A stretch of 23,160 nucleotides of DNA from CAYGZA01 sp964354135 (GTDB lineage Bacteria > Planctomycetota > Planctomycetia > Pirellulales > Thermoguttaceae): positions 1 to 23,160 of the forward strand of contig CAYGZA010000066.1 in the NCBI GenBank assembly GCA_964354135.1, written 5' to 3'. Of the stretch, positions 1 through 7,109 are shown piece after piece (position 1 is the stretch's first letter; every line of letters begins with the position of its first letter). A program made the position numbers and the translations under genes. Under the pieces are notes generated by a model. That model was given only the letters and a program-made list of their open reading frames with translations. It was not told where the DNA came from and ran no database searches.

Positions 1-1
1 C

Positions 2-361
2 ACGCCCGTCCGCGCAAACCCCTCGGCCGTCGAGCAGATTCTCTTCAACCTCATGGACAACGCCTGCAAGTACGCTTCGACCGCGGCCGACAAGCGGATC
101 CACCTGAGCGCCCGGCGGGCCGGCGACCAGTTGCGCTTTCGGCTCCGCGACCACGGGCCGGGAATCGAGCGATCGGTGCGGGGCCGCCTGTTCCGGCCGT
201 TTTCGAAATCGGCCCACGAGGCGGCCAACTCCGCCCCGGGCGTGGGACTGGGCCTGGCGCTGAGCCGGCGACTGGCCCAAGACATGGGCGGCCAACTGCG
301 CCTCGATGAGAGCGTCGCTGACGGCGCGTGCTTCGACCTGCTCCTCCCGGTGGCACGCTGA
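2..361 (+). CDS. Sensor histidine kinase, C-terminal ATPase domain (5' end outside window)
   Basis: Reading frame 2 is open from the window edge to TGA at 359-361, so this is the last ~119 residues of a longer protein. It is the HATPase_c (GHKL) catalytic domain that binds ATP and phosphorylates the kinase's own histidine. The motifs appear in order: N-box NLMDNACKYAS near residues 16-26, G1 box DHGPGI, F-box-like LFRPF, G2 box GVGLGLALSRRLA, and a terminal G3-like DGACFDLLLP. An ATG at position 53 falls inside the N-box and cannot be the real start. The sensor and dimerisation parts, and any partner response regulator, lie upstream of the window, so the stimulus is unknown. The gene is convergent with the HAD gene, and a palindromic repeat lies between them. 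The domain call is firm. Confidence 0.93.
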   Translation, partial: TPVRANPSAVEQILFNLMDNACKYASTAADKRIHLSARRAGDQLRFRLRDHGPGIERSVRGRLFRPFSKSAHEAANSAPGVGLGLALSRRLAQDMGGQLRLDESVADGACFDLLLPVAR

Positions 362-446
362 GGGCGCGTTGGGAAAGTGCTCTCAGCTATCGGCAGTCGG
401 CGATCAGACGGAATCGCACAAGTTGTTCTCTTGCGGTCCCTAAAGG

Positions 447-567
447 ACGTTGCGCGATTCCGCGACGGCGAGGCTCCTCCCGGGCCTGGCAGAAAACGGG
501 AGTTTGGCGACCAGAACTGCGGCTCGGCAGGAGCCTCGCCCTCCCGTGATCGTGAGACCCCGTTTAG
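447..567. repeat. GC-rich palindromic repeat, copy 1 (one arm degenerate)
   Basis: The arms lie at 460-487 and 520-547, with about 32 bases between them. Relative to copy 2 at 5584-5670, the right arm matches 27 of 28 bases and the left arm 23 of 28. The core reads GGCGAGGCTCCT on the left and AGGAGCCTCGCC on the right. The left flank ACGTTGCGCGATTCCG (447-462) matches the left flank of copy 3 except for one base. The tail GACCCCGTTTAG matches copy 2 (AACCCCATTTAG), and its TTA at 564-566 is the TAA stop of the minus-strand HAD gene. It sits between convergent genes and could act as a bidirectional terminator or a REP-like element. The rest of the 362-446 gap shows no gene. Confidence 0.85.
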
Positions 568-1238
568 CCGCGGGCGCACTTCCGCTCGACGAGGCGGCGG
601 AGCACTCGCGGCGAGAGGGCCTCGAGCGATTCCAGCGTCAGGTCGGCCTCGGCGAACATCCATCGAGTGCGGCCGGTGCTCACGAGCCCCACGCTGGCCA
701 TGCCCGCCGCCTTGGCCGCCGCAATGCCCAGGGCCGCGTCTTCGATGACCACGCAGCGCCGCGGCGGGATGCCCAGCCGCTCGGCGGCCAGCAGGAAAAC
801 CTGCGGGTCGGGCTTGCCCCGGGTCACGTCCATCCCGTGTACGATCGCGGCAAACTGCGGCCGCTTGCGCAAGAGCCCCAGCACCAACTCGACGTTTTCC
901 GGTGGGCCGGACGAGCCGACCGCCACCGGGCAGCCCGCGTCGAAAAGCGACTGGAGCAACCGGTCCACCCCGCGCATGGGCCGGAAGTGGGCAGCGAGAA
1001 TCTCGCGGAAGGCGGCCTCCTTGCGGGCATCCAGGGCGGCGATCTCCGCATCGCTGTAGCATGCCTCGGGCCACAGCGCGGCAATGATCTCGCGGCTGGT
1101 GCGGCCGAACGTGGCGTCGAACTGGGCGCCCGTCATCGCGAGGCCCTGTTCGGACGCCATGACCTGCCAGCTCCGGGCGTGGGCGTGGTAGCTATCCACG
1201 AGCACGCCGTCCATGTCGAAGATGGTGCCGAGATTCAT
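564..1238 (-). CDS. HAD-superfamily phosphatase / beta-phosphoglucomutase-like protein
   Basis: This 224-residue cytosolic enzyme has all four HAD motifs. Motif I is FDMDGVLVDS (nucleophile D8, general acid/base D10), motif II is GSSG (108-111), the motif III lysine lies in RGKPDP (K142), and motif IV is VIEDAALGI (E166, D167). An alpha-helical cap (about 17-88) lies between motifs I and II, which is the subclass I arrangement of beta-phosphoglucomutases and phosphoglycolate- or sugar-phosphate phosphatases. Substrate cannot be told from sequence. The start ATG (1238-1236) overlaps the TGA stop (1237-1235) of the 1421-residue gene upstream as ATGA, so translational coupling is likely. The TAA stop lies in the tail of palindromic repeat copy 1. 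The family call is secure, the specific reaction is not. Confidence 0.9.
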   Translation of the reverse strand: MNLGTIFDMDGVLVDSYHAHARSWQVMASEQGLAMTGAQFDATFGRTSREIIAALWPEACYSDAEIAALDARKEAAFREILAAHFRPMRGVDRLLQSLFDAGCPVAVGSSGPPENVELVLGLLRKRPQFAAIVHGMDVTRGKPDPQVFLLAAERLGIPPRRCVVIEDAALGIAAAKAAGMASVGLVSTGRTRWMFAEADLTLESLEALSPRVLRRLVERKCARG

Positions 1239-4200
1239 GATTCAGACAGGATACCGTTGGCCCGCTCGCCGGGGCAAGGGCCGTATTCGCCCAACTCGGC
1301 CACCAGGTCGCAGTAGGTCTTCAGGTCGAGGATGCTGAGGGCCTGCACGGCACGCAGCGCCACCAGTTGCCGGCTCCAGGGGCCCGGGTCCCGGCCCACT
1401 TCCGCCAGCGCCTTCCGCGATTCCTCCACCGGGTCTCCGGCAGCGCCGCCGGCCGCGAGCCGTCGCAGCGCCGGGCCAGTCCGCTTCCGCCGCTCCCGGA
1501 GCAGGCCACGGCACGCCTCCCGTTGTTCGGCGGGATAGGCCGCAAATGCCGGCTGCTGGAATACCCGATTCACCAGGCGGTCGAACCGGGCCCGGCGCCA
1601 GGAGAGCCGCCGCAGCCATCCGAGGCCGCGCCGGCCGAGCGGCGGGCGCGCGTCTTTCGCCTCCTCGAAAACCTTCTCCAGCAATCGGGTCGCTTCCAGG
1701 CGGCTCCGCACGCCGGAGTGGTCAATGGTGTACGCTATCGCCATCGCCCGCAGCGACTCGCCGGAGAAGCCGTCGAGATTGAGCCGCCCCAACCAATGGC
1801 GAAACTCAACGGCCTGTCGGCCCCGGTCGGCGGCCTCGCGGGCGAACCGCCGCTTCACGTCCGGCCCGGCGCCGATCATCGCGAGGTCCTCTTCCACGGG
1901 CGGGGACGACGGACCGTGGGTCCTGCGCGGTCCGTCCGGCAGGATCGCCCCCAGGTACTCCGGATCGAACTCGGCCCGCATGCGCAGGCATTCCATGACC
2001 AGGGGCTTGCGCATGCGGTGGATTTTCCGCACGGCGACCGCGAAGGGGTCCGGCTCCGCCAAGGCCGACAGGTCGGCGGGGTTGGGGTGAAGCACCTCGC
2101 GGACCCCGGCCACGAGCCGGCGGAGCATCCGCCCCCCAAGCAGCACGAGCCACCACAACAGTTTCAGCGGGAGCAGCAGGACCCAGCCGCCGGCAAGGTG
2201 CCGCTGGTAGAAGACCAGCGGGTTGAAGCTCCGCCGCTCCTTCGGCCAGCGGTGGAAGGGATAGGTGCGGAAGACGCGGCGGATGTTGTCGCGGCGGTCG
2301 CGGCGCATCAGGCCGGCCAGCACGTCCCCGTAGCGGGAGCGGACGCCGGCCTCCAGGGCCGGGTCCGTGGAGAGAAAATGAACGGCCGTGAAATCGGTCC
2401 CCTGGAACGACGGCACGCGGCCGTTGCGCTTGGTCGGGGCCGGCTCGCCGGGCCCTTCCGGCGGCAGGGCCGCGATGCGCTCCGCGAGCACCGGCGGGAT
2501 TGCAACCTGCTCGATCGGCTTCCCCAGCCGCCGCGAGAGCCACTGGGCGTAGCGGCGGACCTGGACGTCGTCGGCCGCCGCCACGCGATCCAGCGGGATC
2601 GCGAAGGCGTTGTACTGGACCAGGAGCCGGGCCGTCTGCTGCGTGAGGCTCCGCGAGATGAAATGGAACCACAAGTACGGCCCACGCATCGATCCCCGCG
2701 TGTGGGCCAGGTCCAGGCGACGCAGGCGTTTTCGCTGCCGCCGGCCGTAGCCGAGCCGGGTCTCGCGGAGCGACACCAACGCAAGGTTGCCGAGCAACTG
2801 GGTCGTGGTCCGCGTGTCGCTGCGGTGGAACGGTGGGCCGTCGAGGTAATCCTGCCAGAGGAGCTCGACGGTGGCCCGAGCGGCCTCGGCATGGTCCCGG
2901 CCCCCGGGGTCGGTCGGACCGGCGGCCGGCGCCAACTCCATCTCCGGCGCGATCACCCGGTCGTGCAGGAAGGCACGGTGCTGCTGGGCCAGGCGGTGCT
3001 TCAGCCTCTTGGTGGCGGTGATGAACTGGGCCTCGGCCACGCGGCTGTAGAAGTCGCTCGCCTCCCCGGCGATCTGGCGAAACCACATGCCCAGGAACAT
3101 CGGCAGCAGGCAGAGGATGCCCAGCACGACCAAGGGCGCCCCAACCAGCCGCTCGACGACGTGGGCCGCGACCTCCAGCGGAGGGATCAGGCCGGCCAGG
3201 TACGAGAAGACCAGGAACAGCCCGCCCCAGAAGATGAATCGCCGGGCCGGGCCGGCCAATCCCCGTACCATCCATTCACCGATCGAGTCGACCAATTGCG
3301 GGGCGGTGACAATCCCGCTTAGGTCGGCAAACCAATAGACCCGCTCCAACTGGTGCTCCATGAGCTGACCGATCGAGTTGGCCGCCCGGGCCGTGGTGTC
3401 GTAGGGGCTGGGCAAGCGCCCGGCGGCCACGAGGTCGCGCACCAGCGGGAGCCGCCGTAGGGCGAACACGTCGAAGGCCCGGCACCAGCGGGCGACGCTC
3501 TGCGCCAGACTGCGGCTGACCCGCTGGGAAACCCCGGCCGGGGTGGCCGTCAGCAGCCGGGCGACGATTTCCTCCAGCGGGATTTCCCGCGACGTACCCT
3601 CCTCCGCGGGCCGCGGTAGGATGGGCATTGCCGCCGCGGGCGACGAGAGCATCTCGGTGAGGTCTTCGATGCGTCCCCGGACCAGGCCGAGGCGCAGCGG
3701 CCGCGACAGTCCGGCCAGCACCTCGGCGGCCCGGTGGTGGAACCGCTCCCGCAGACCGGCCAGCGCGGTTCGATACGGTACGGCGGTCTCCTCGAGGGTC
3801 GCCCGCTCGAAGACCACGAAGCTGCGATTCAACAAAGGCCGGAGCTGCCGCACCAACCGGTCCGACGCCCAGATGAGGAAACCCACAAGCCGCACCAGCC
3901 GGAGCGCAGGCCGGGCCAAGCGGAGCCATCGCGCCATCTGCGGGAGTCGCAGGTAGCGCAGCGCCCGGAGGAGCACAAACAGCTCGGCCTCCTCCACCAT
4001 CGCGACCGACAGTCGCTGCGTGGACCAAACCAGGAAACCGAAGGGGATCGCGGGCAAGAGGCCGGTGATCCAGTTGCGGCGCACATAGAGCCATCGCCCC
4101 TGGGCCAGCGTCATCTTCAGGCCGAATTCCGCCAGGAACGCCAGGCAAATCGCCAGGTCGATCCAGGCAAAGACGGCCTCCACCACGCCGCGCCCAGACT

Positions 4201-5500
4201 CGTAGACCCCGGGATGCCAGTGCCGGTCTTCGTAGCGGACTAGCGGGGCCTCCGCGACCAGGAGCACAAGAAACAGGACCAGAAGCAGGAGCATGAACCG
4301 CTCCAGGTGCTCGACCGTGCGGCGTCCTAGGAGGGACTCCATCCGCCACGTGAGGCGGCGATCCTGAAGCTCCCCGCGGATCGCGGCCTGCCCGCGCCGG
4401 ATGCGGCGGCGGGCCGGGCGAAGCCCCGCCGTTTTATGTCTCTTCAGCGTTTCCAGGCACGTGGCGGCGTCCTCGCTGAGGACCTCCAAGATCCGCACGG
4501 CCCGCGCTAGCGGCAAGTCTTCCAGGAACGTCATCGACTCGGCAGCCGCATCGGCCAGATTGCTGACCGCCCCTCGGAGGACTTCGTCCCGGCGGGCCTC
4601 GGGAAGTGCCGCCACCGCTTCAGCCCAGCGTTGGACCGCCCGGAGCCGATACTCGTCGAGCGCCCGGCAGGTCGTCTCAGAACGCTCCTGAGGGGCGCGG
4701 TCGGTTGAGTCCTTGCTGGGAGCCGGCGTGTCGGGCAGCGGCCCTCGGCTTCCCTCATCCGGCACGGCCGCGGGCGACGGTGCCCCTTCCAAGCGGCTTG
4801 CCAGCCGGCTGGCGGCCTGCCAGGCGCCGTACCACCCCTCGCAGTCCTGCGGCTCCGGCTGGCTTAGGAGCGATTCGACCTGGCGGGCCAAGGCCGCCTC
4901 CCGCAAGTGCTGCGCGCCCCAGCGGAGCGATTCCGTTTGCGAAGCCTCCGGCGTCTGGGCGCCGGTCTTCTCCTGCGAGCCGGAAAAGGAGGCGGGCTGG
5001 TCACCGCAACTCTCCAGCTCCCGCTCGAGGGTCTCCTGCTCCAGCAGGATGCGGCCGAGGAAGTCCACGCCCTGCTGGCGGTCGAGCAGCGCCACGACGG
5101 TGCCCAGCCAATGGAGATCGTCGCGGAAACTCTCAAGGCCATGTGCCACAGAACCGGCCGCCACGTCGGCGCTACCGAGCAGCTCCGCGAGGTACTGGTC
5201 ATCCTCGGCTATGTGCTGCATCGCGATCTTGACCAGGCCGGGGGGCGGCTCCTCCCGCCCGATGCCCTCGGCAAGCCGCATTTGGCACAGCGTCTGGAGG
5301 GCCGGCAGAAGACGCAGCACCCGCCGCCGGTCGGGAGCGGCCGGCTCCCTGGGGTCCCATCGCCGGCGGAGCGAGATCCCTTCGCGGACCAGGGCAAGCG
5401 GTTCCTCCCATCCGGCCGGCGCAGAGCGCAGCAGGTCCTCTGCCCGCCGGCACCACGAGGCCGTTTGATCACTTAACGACGATGCGTCGCTGCTTGCCAT
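1235..5500 (-). CDS. Very large (1421 aa) multi-pass membrane protein with voltage-sensor-like segment; function unknown
   Basis: I do not recognise a named family for the whole protein. Residues 1-400 look soluble, with a Pro/Ser-rich linker near 240-275. A membrane block follows: TM about 402-420, TM 441-462 (D448, E458, K462), TM 477-494 preceded by RRNW, then 507-540. In this last stretch arginines fall at 512, 515, 518, 524, 527, 530, 534 and 537, mostly every third residue, as in the S4 helix of voltage-gated channels. The S3 aspartate of channels is replaced by T479. No P-loop or TVGYG-type filter follows S4; instead there is a long helical soluble region (550-745). Further hydrophobic segments lie at about 753-773, 785-808 and 1104-1122, then a basic soluble tail. 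The start at 5500 has no clear ribosome site. The stop overlaps the HAD start. Possible roles are a voltage-responsive regulator or a mechanosensitive/structural protein, all speculative. Confidence 0.85.
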   Translation of the reverse strand: MASSDASSLSDQTASWCRRAEDLLRSAPAGWEEPLALVREGISLRRRWDPREPAAPDRRRVLRLLPALQTLCQMRLAEGIGREEPPPGLVKIAMQHIAEDDQYLAELLGSADVAAGSVAHGLESFRDDLHWLGTVVALLDRQQGVDFLGRILLEQETLERELESCGDQPASFSGSQEKTGAQTPEASQTESLRWGAQHLREAALARQVESLLSQPEPQDCEGWYGAWQAASRLASRLEGAPSPAAVPDEGSRGPLPDTPAPSKDSTDRAPQERSETTCRALDEYRLRAVQRWAEAVAALPEARRDEVLRGAVSNLADAAAESMTFLEDLPLARAVRILEVLSEDAATCLETLKRHKTAGLRPARRRIRRGQAAIRGELQDRRLTWRMESLLGRRTVEHLERFMLLLLVLFLVLLVAEAPLVRYEDRHWHPGVYESGRGVVEAVFAWIDLAICLAFLAEFGLKMTLAQGRWLYVRRNWITGLLPAIPFGFLVWSTQRLSVAMVEEAELFVLLRALRYLRLPQMARWLRLARPALRLVRLVGFLIWASDRLVRQLRPLLNRSFVVFERATLEETAVPYRTALAGLRERFHHRAAEVLAGLSRPLRLGLVRGRIEDLTEMLSSPAAAMPILPRPAEEGTSREIPLEEIVARLLTATPAGVSQRVSRSLAQSVARWCRAFDVFALRRLPLVRDLVAAGRLPSPYDTTARAANSIGQLMEHQLERVYWFADLSGIVTAPQLVDSIGEWMVRGLAGPARRFIFWGGLFLVFSYLAGLIPPLEVAAHVVERLVGAPLVVLGILCLLPMFLGMWFRQIAGEASDFYSRVAEAQFITATKRLKHRLAQQHRAFLHDRVIAPEMELAPAAGPTDPGGRDHAEAARATVELLWQDYLDGPPFHRSDTRTTTQLLGNLALVSLRETRLGYGRRQRKRLRRLDLAHTRGSMRGPYLWFHFISRSLTQQTARLLVQYNAFAIPLDRVAAADDVQVRRYAQWLSRRLGKPIEQVAIPPVLAERIAALPPEGPGEPAPTKRNGRVPSFQGTDFTAVHFLSTDPALEAGVRSRYGDVLAGLMRRDRRDNIRRVFRTYPFHRWPKERRSFNPLVFYQRHLAGGWVLLLPLKLLWWLVLLGGRMLRRLVAGVREVLHPNPADLSALAEPDPFAVAVRKIHRMRKPLVMECLRMRAEFDPEYLGAILPDGPRRTHGPSSPPVEEDLAMIGAGPDVKRRFAREAADRGRQAVEFRHWLGRLNLDGFSGESLRAMAIAYTIDHSGVRSRLEATRLLEKVFEEAKDARPPLGRRGLGWLRRLSWRRARFDRLVNRVFQQPAFAAYPAEQREACRGLLRERRKRTGPALRRLAAGGAAGDPVEESRKALAEVGRDPGPWSRQLVALRAVQALSILDLKTYCDLVAELGEYGPCPGERANGILSES

Positions 5501-5555
5501 GACGAAGAGTCGAAGCCGGTCAAAAGCGATTCCTCACCCCAAAGCCGCGGGTATG

Positions 5556-5690
5556 GGCCATAAACGAATGGCCTTGCGCGGCTCCGGGAGGGCGAGGCTC
5601 CTGCCGAGCCGCGCCGAAGGCCGCAAGTTCGGCGTTCTTGCCCGGCTCGGCAGGAGCCTCGCCCTCCCGGAATCAAGAAACCCCATTTAG
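5556..5690. repeat. GC-rich palindromic repeat, copy 2 (perfect arms), plus small adjacent hairpin
   Basis: Arms at 5584-5611 and 5643-5670 are perfectly complementary over 28 bp with a 31-base loop. The arm begins CCGGGAGGGCGAGG and continues CTCCTGCCGAGCCG. The tail AAACCCCATTTAG (to 5690) contributes TTA at 5687-5689, the TAA stop of the UroD-like gene on the minus strand. A separate 6-bp hairpin, GGCCAT-aaacga-ATGGCC, lies at 5556-5573 on the side of the large gene. Both genes flanking this copy are on the minus strand, so if it terminates transcription it would separate the UroD-like gene from the 1421-residue gene. No convincing promoter for the large gene was found in 5501-5583. Confidence 0.9.
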
Positions 5691-6808
5691 TACACGCATT
5701 CTCGGGCGGCCGCGGCATAGACGCGGAGGTTGTCGACCGAAACATCGAAGAAATGGTCGGAGGCCGAGAGGATGTAGCCGCCGTCGCGGCCGAAACCCTC
5801 GAAGAGCCGCCGCACCTCAGTGCGGATCTGCCGCGGCGTGCCGCCGGTGAGAACGTGGAACTGGTCCATGCCGCCGATCATGGCGACGCGGCCGGCGTAG
5901 GCGTCGCGGACCTTGGCGGGCTCGGTGACGTTGCCGCCGCAGCCCGGCGGCGTGAGCGTCTCGGAGGCATCGGTCCCATTTTCGACGATCAGGTCCAGGA
6001 GGTTCATCATCCCGCCGCAGGTGTGATAGGTGGTCATCAAACCCACGTCGTGGACCGCCTCGTGCATCTTCCGGTCGTAAGGGAGGCAGAACTCGCGGTG
6101 GAGCTTCGGCGAAATGACGGTGTCGCTGCCGGCCCCGCCGCCCGTCTCGATCAGGTCGAACCTGGCCCCGGTCAACGACTCCTCGATGAAGCGGAGCTTC
6201 TTGTTCAAGAGGGCCGCAAGCAGCCGGTGGACCCAGTCGGGATTCTCGTACGTCTGGAGGATGAGCGACTGGATTTCCATGAGGCAGCAGGCGTGCTGCC
6301 AGCAGCCGGCCTGGTCGCCCCAAACGAACCCGCGGAGGATCCCCGCATCGCCGATGCGGTCGAACTGGCGGCGGACGGACTCCCGGTCGAGCCTCGCCAC
6401 CGGCATGTATTTCTCGATCAGGTCCAGGTCTTCGTGCCGCTTGATGAGGCACTCGGTGATCCAGGTCGTGGTGGGGTTGGCCCCGGTCTTGTAGGTCAGC
6501 TCCCCTTCGGGCGTGACGATGCGGTGGTGGACGATCTTGTTCTGCGGGTTGGGATCGACCACGGTGATCTCGTCGCGCCACTGGGGCGTTTGCAGGGCAT
6601 ATCGCTCGGCGTTGGGGATCCAGAACTGCCCCATCGCCTCGAAGTGCTGGATCGCGGCGTCCATGCCGGTCGCCTGGAAGGCGTCCAGGGGGTCCATGCC
6701 GTTCATGTACGTGTCGAGGTGATACTGCTGCCACTGGTGGATGGTGACCGGGAGCCGATCGGGCTTCTGGCGGTGCAGGGCCGTCATCATCCGTTCTTTC
6801 GGGGTCAT
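5687..6808 (-). CDS. Uroporphyrinogen decarboxylase-superfamily protein (methyltransferase-like, not HemE)
   Basis: This 373-residue TIM-barrel protein starts MTPKERMMTALHRQKPDR, the usual opening of the UroD/MtaA/CmuA superfamily. A longer reading to 6955 adds a low-quality, non-homologous stretch, so I chose ATG at 6808. Family landmarks are GDQAGCW (164-170), ISPKLHREFCLPYDRKMHEA (233-252) and HTCGG (262-266). The H-x-C pair matches two zinc ligands of corrinoid/CoM methyltransferases, but the distal region reads ILSASDHFFD, so the usual third cysteine is not there. HemE-specific N-terminal residues are not evident, so heme synthesis is unlikely; O- or S-methyl transfer is a family-based guess. 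No corrinoid protein gene is nearby. It has its own predicted promoter at 6927-6955. The stop falls in palindrome copy 2. Confidence 0.85.
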   Translation of the reverse strand: MTPKERMMTALHRQKPDRLPVTIHQWQQYHLDTYMNGMDPLDAFQATGMDAAIQHFEAMGQFWIPNAERYALQTPQWRDEITVVDPNPQNKIVHHRIVTPEGELTYKTGANPTTTWITECLIKRHEDLDLIEKYMPVARLDRESVRRQFDRIGDAGILRGFVWGDQAGCWQHACCLMEIQSLILQTYENPDWVHRLLAALLNKKLRFIEESLTGARFDLIETGGGAGSDTVISPKLHREFCLPYDRKMHEAVHDVGLMTTYHTCGGMMNLLDLIVENGTDASETLTPPGCGGNVTEPAKVRDAYAGRVAMIGGMDQFHVLTGGTPRQIRTEVRRLFEGFGRDGGYILSASDHFFDVSVDNLRVYAAAARECVY

Positions 6809-7109
6809 GGGAGCACTCGCGTACCACGTGGTCTGGGCCGCCGGCCGGGAACCGCTCGCACGGGTCAGGGATCGGGAAGAAGCGAGGCTCAGTAGGGCGC
6901 GGCGGTGCTCCAGGCAGTGAGGCTGTTTTATACCTCTCGGGCAGGCGGCTCGCAACCGCTGCCCGCCGGCAGCGGTTGCGCCGGGAGACGCCGCTAGTCT
7001 GGAACTGCCGCGACGCGAGGCAGGAGATCAGCGATCAGAGAGATCGCCAAGAGGCGGCAGGAACGACCGGCGGACCAAAGCTCAGGCCATCGCTGACGGC
7101 TCGCCCCGC
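6809..7109. other. Intergenic region between two minus-strand genes, with hairpins
   Basis: No gene is supported here. A 13-bp perfect stem with loop CGCC lies at 6951-6980 (CGCAACCGCTGCC pairing with GGCAGCGGTTGCG). A smaller hairpin GCGATC-agaga-GATCGC lies at 7031-7047. Either could end transcripts of the 7110-8234 gene, but neither has a T-tract. The larger stem overlaps the -35 box of the UroD-like gene's predicted promoter. About 112 bases of untranslated leader would precede that gene. Confidence 0.6.
6927..6955 (-). promoter_or_regulatory. Predicted sigma70-type promoter of the UroD-like gene
   Basis: On the minus strand, TTGCGA (6955-6950) and TATAAA (6932-6927) are separated by 17 bases. 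The -35 box lies within the left arm of the 13-bp hairpin at 6951-6980. Predicted only; no transcript data. Confidence 0.55.

Noticed and set aside
460..547. Possible CRISPR-like repeat
   Set aside because: The three copies are far apart and palindromic, and there is no repeat-spacer array or cas gene.
450..1316. Plus-strand 288-codon open frame over the HAD gene
   Set aside because: The minus frame has all four HAD motifs; the plus frame begins inside the palindromic repeat.
1367..3322. Plus-strand 651-codon open frame opposite the large membrane protein
   Set aside because: Composition is Arg/Pro/Gly-rich with no recognisable domain; it is an antisense shadow caused by high GC, and the minus-strand frame has clear membrane segments.
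6809..6955. Upstream extension of the UroD-like protein
   Set aside because: It would run through the predicted promoter, and family members begin at MTPKER-like sequence.
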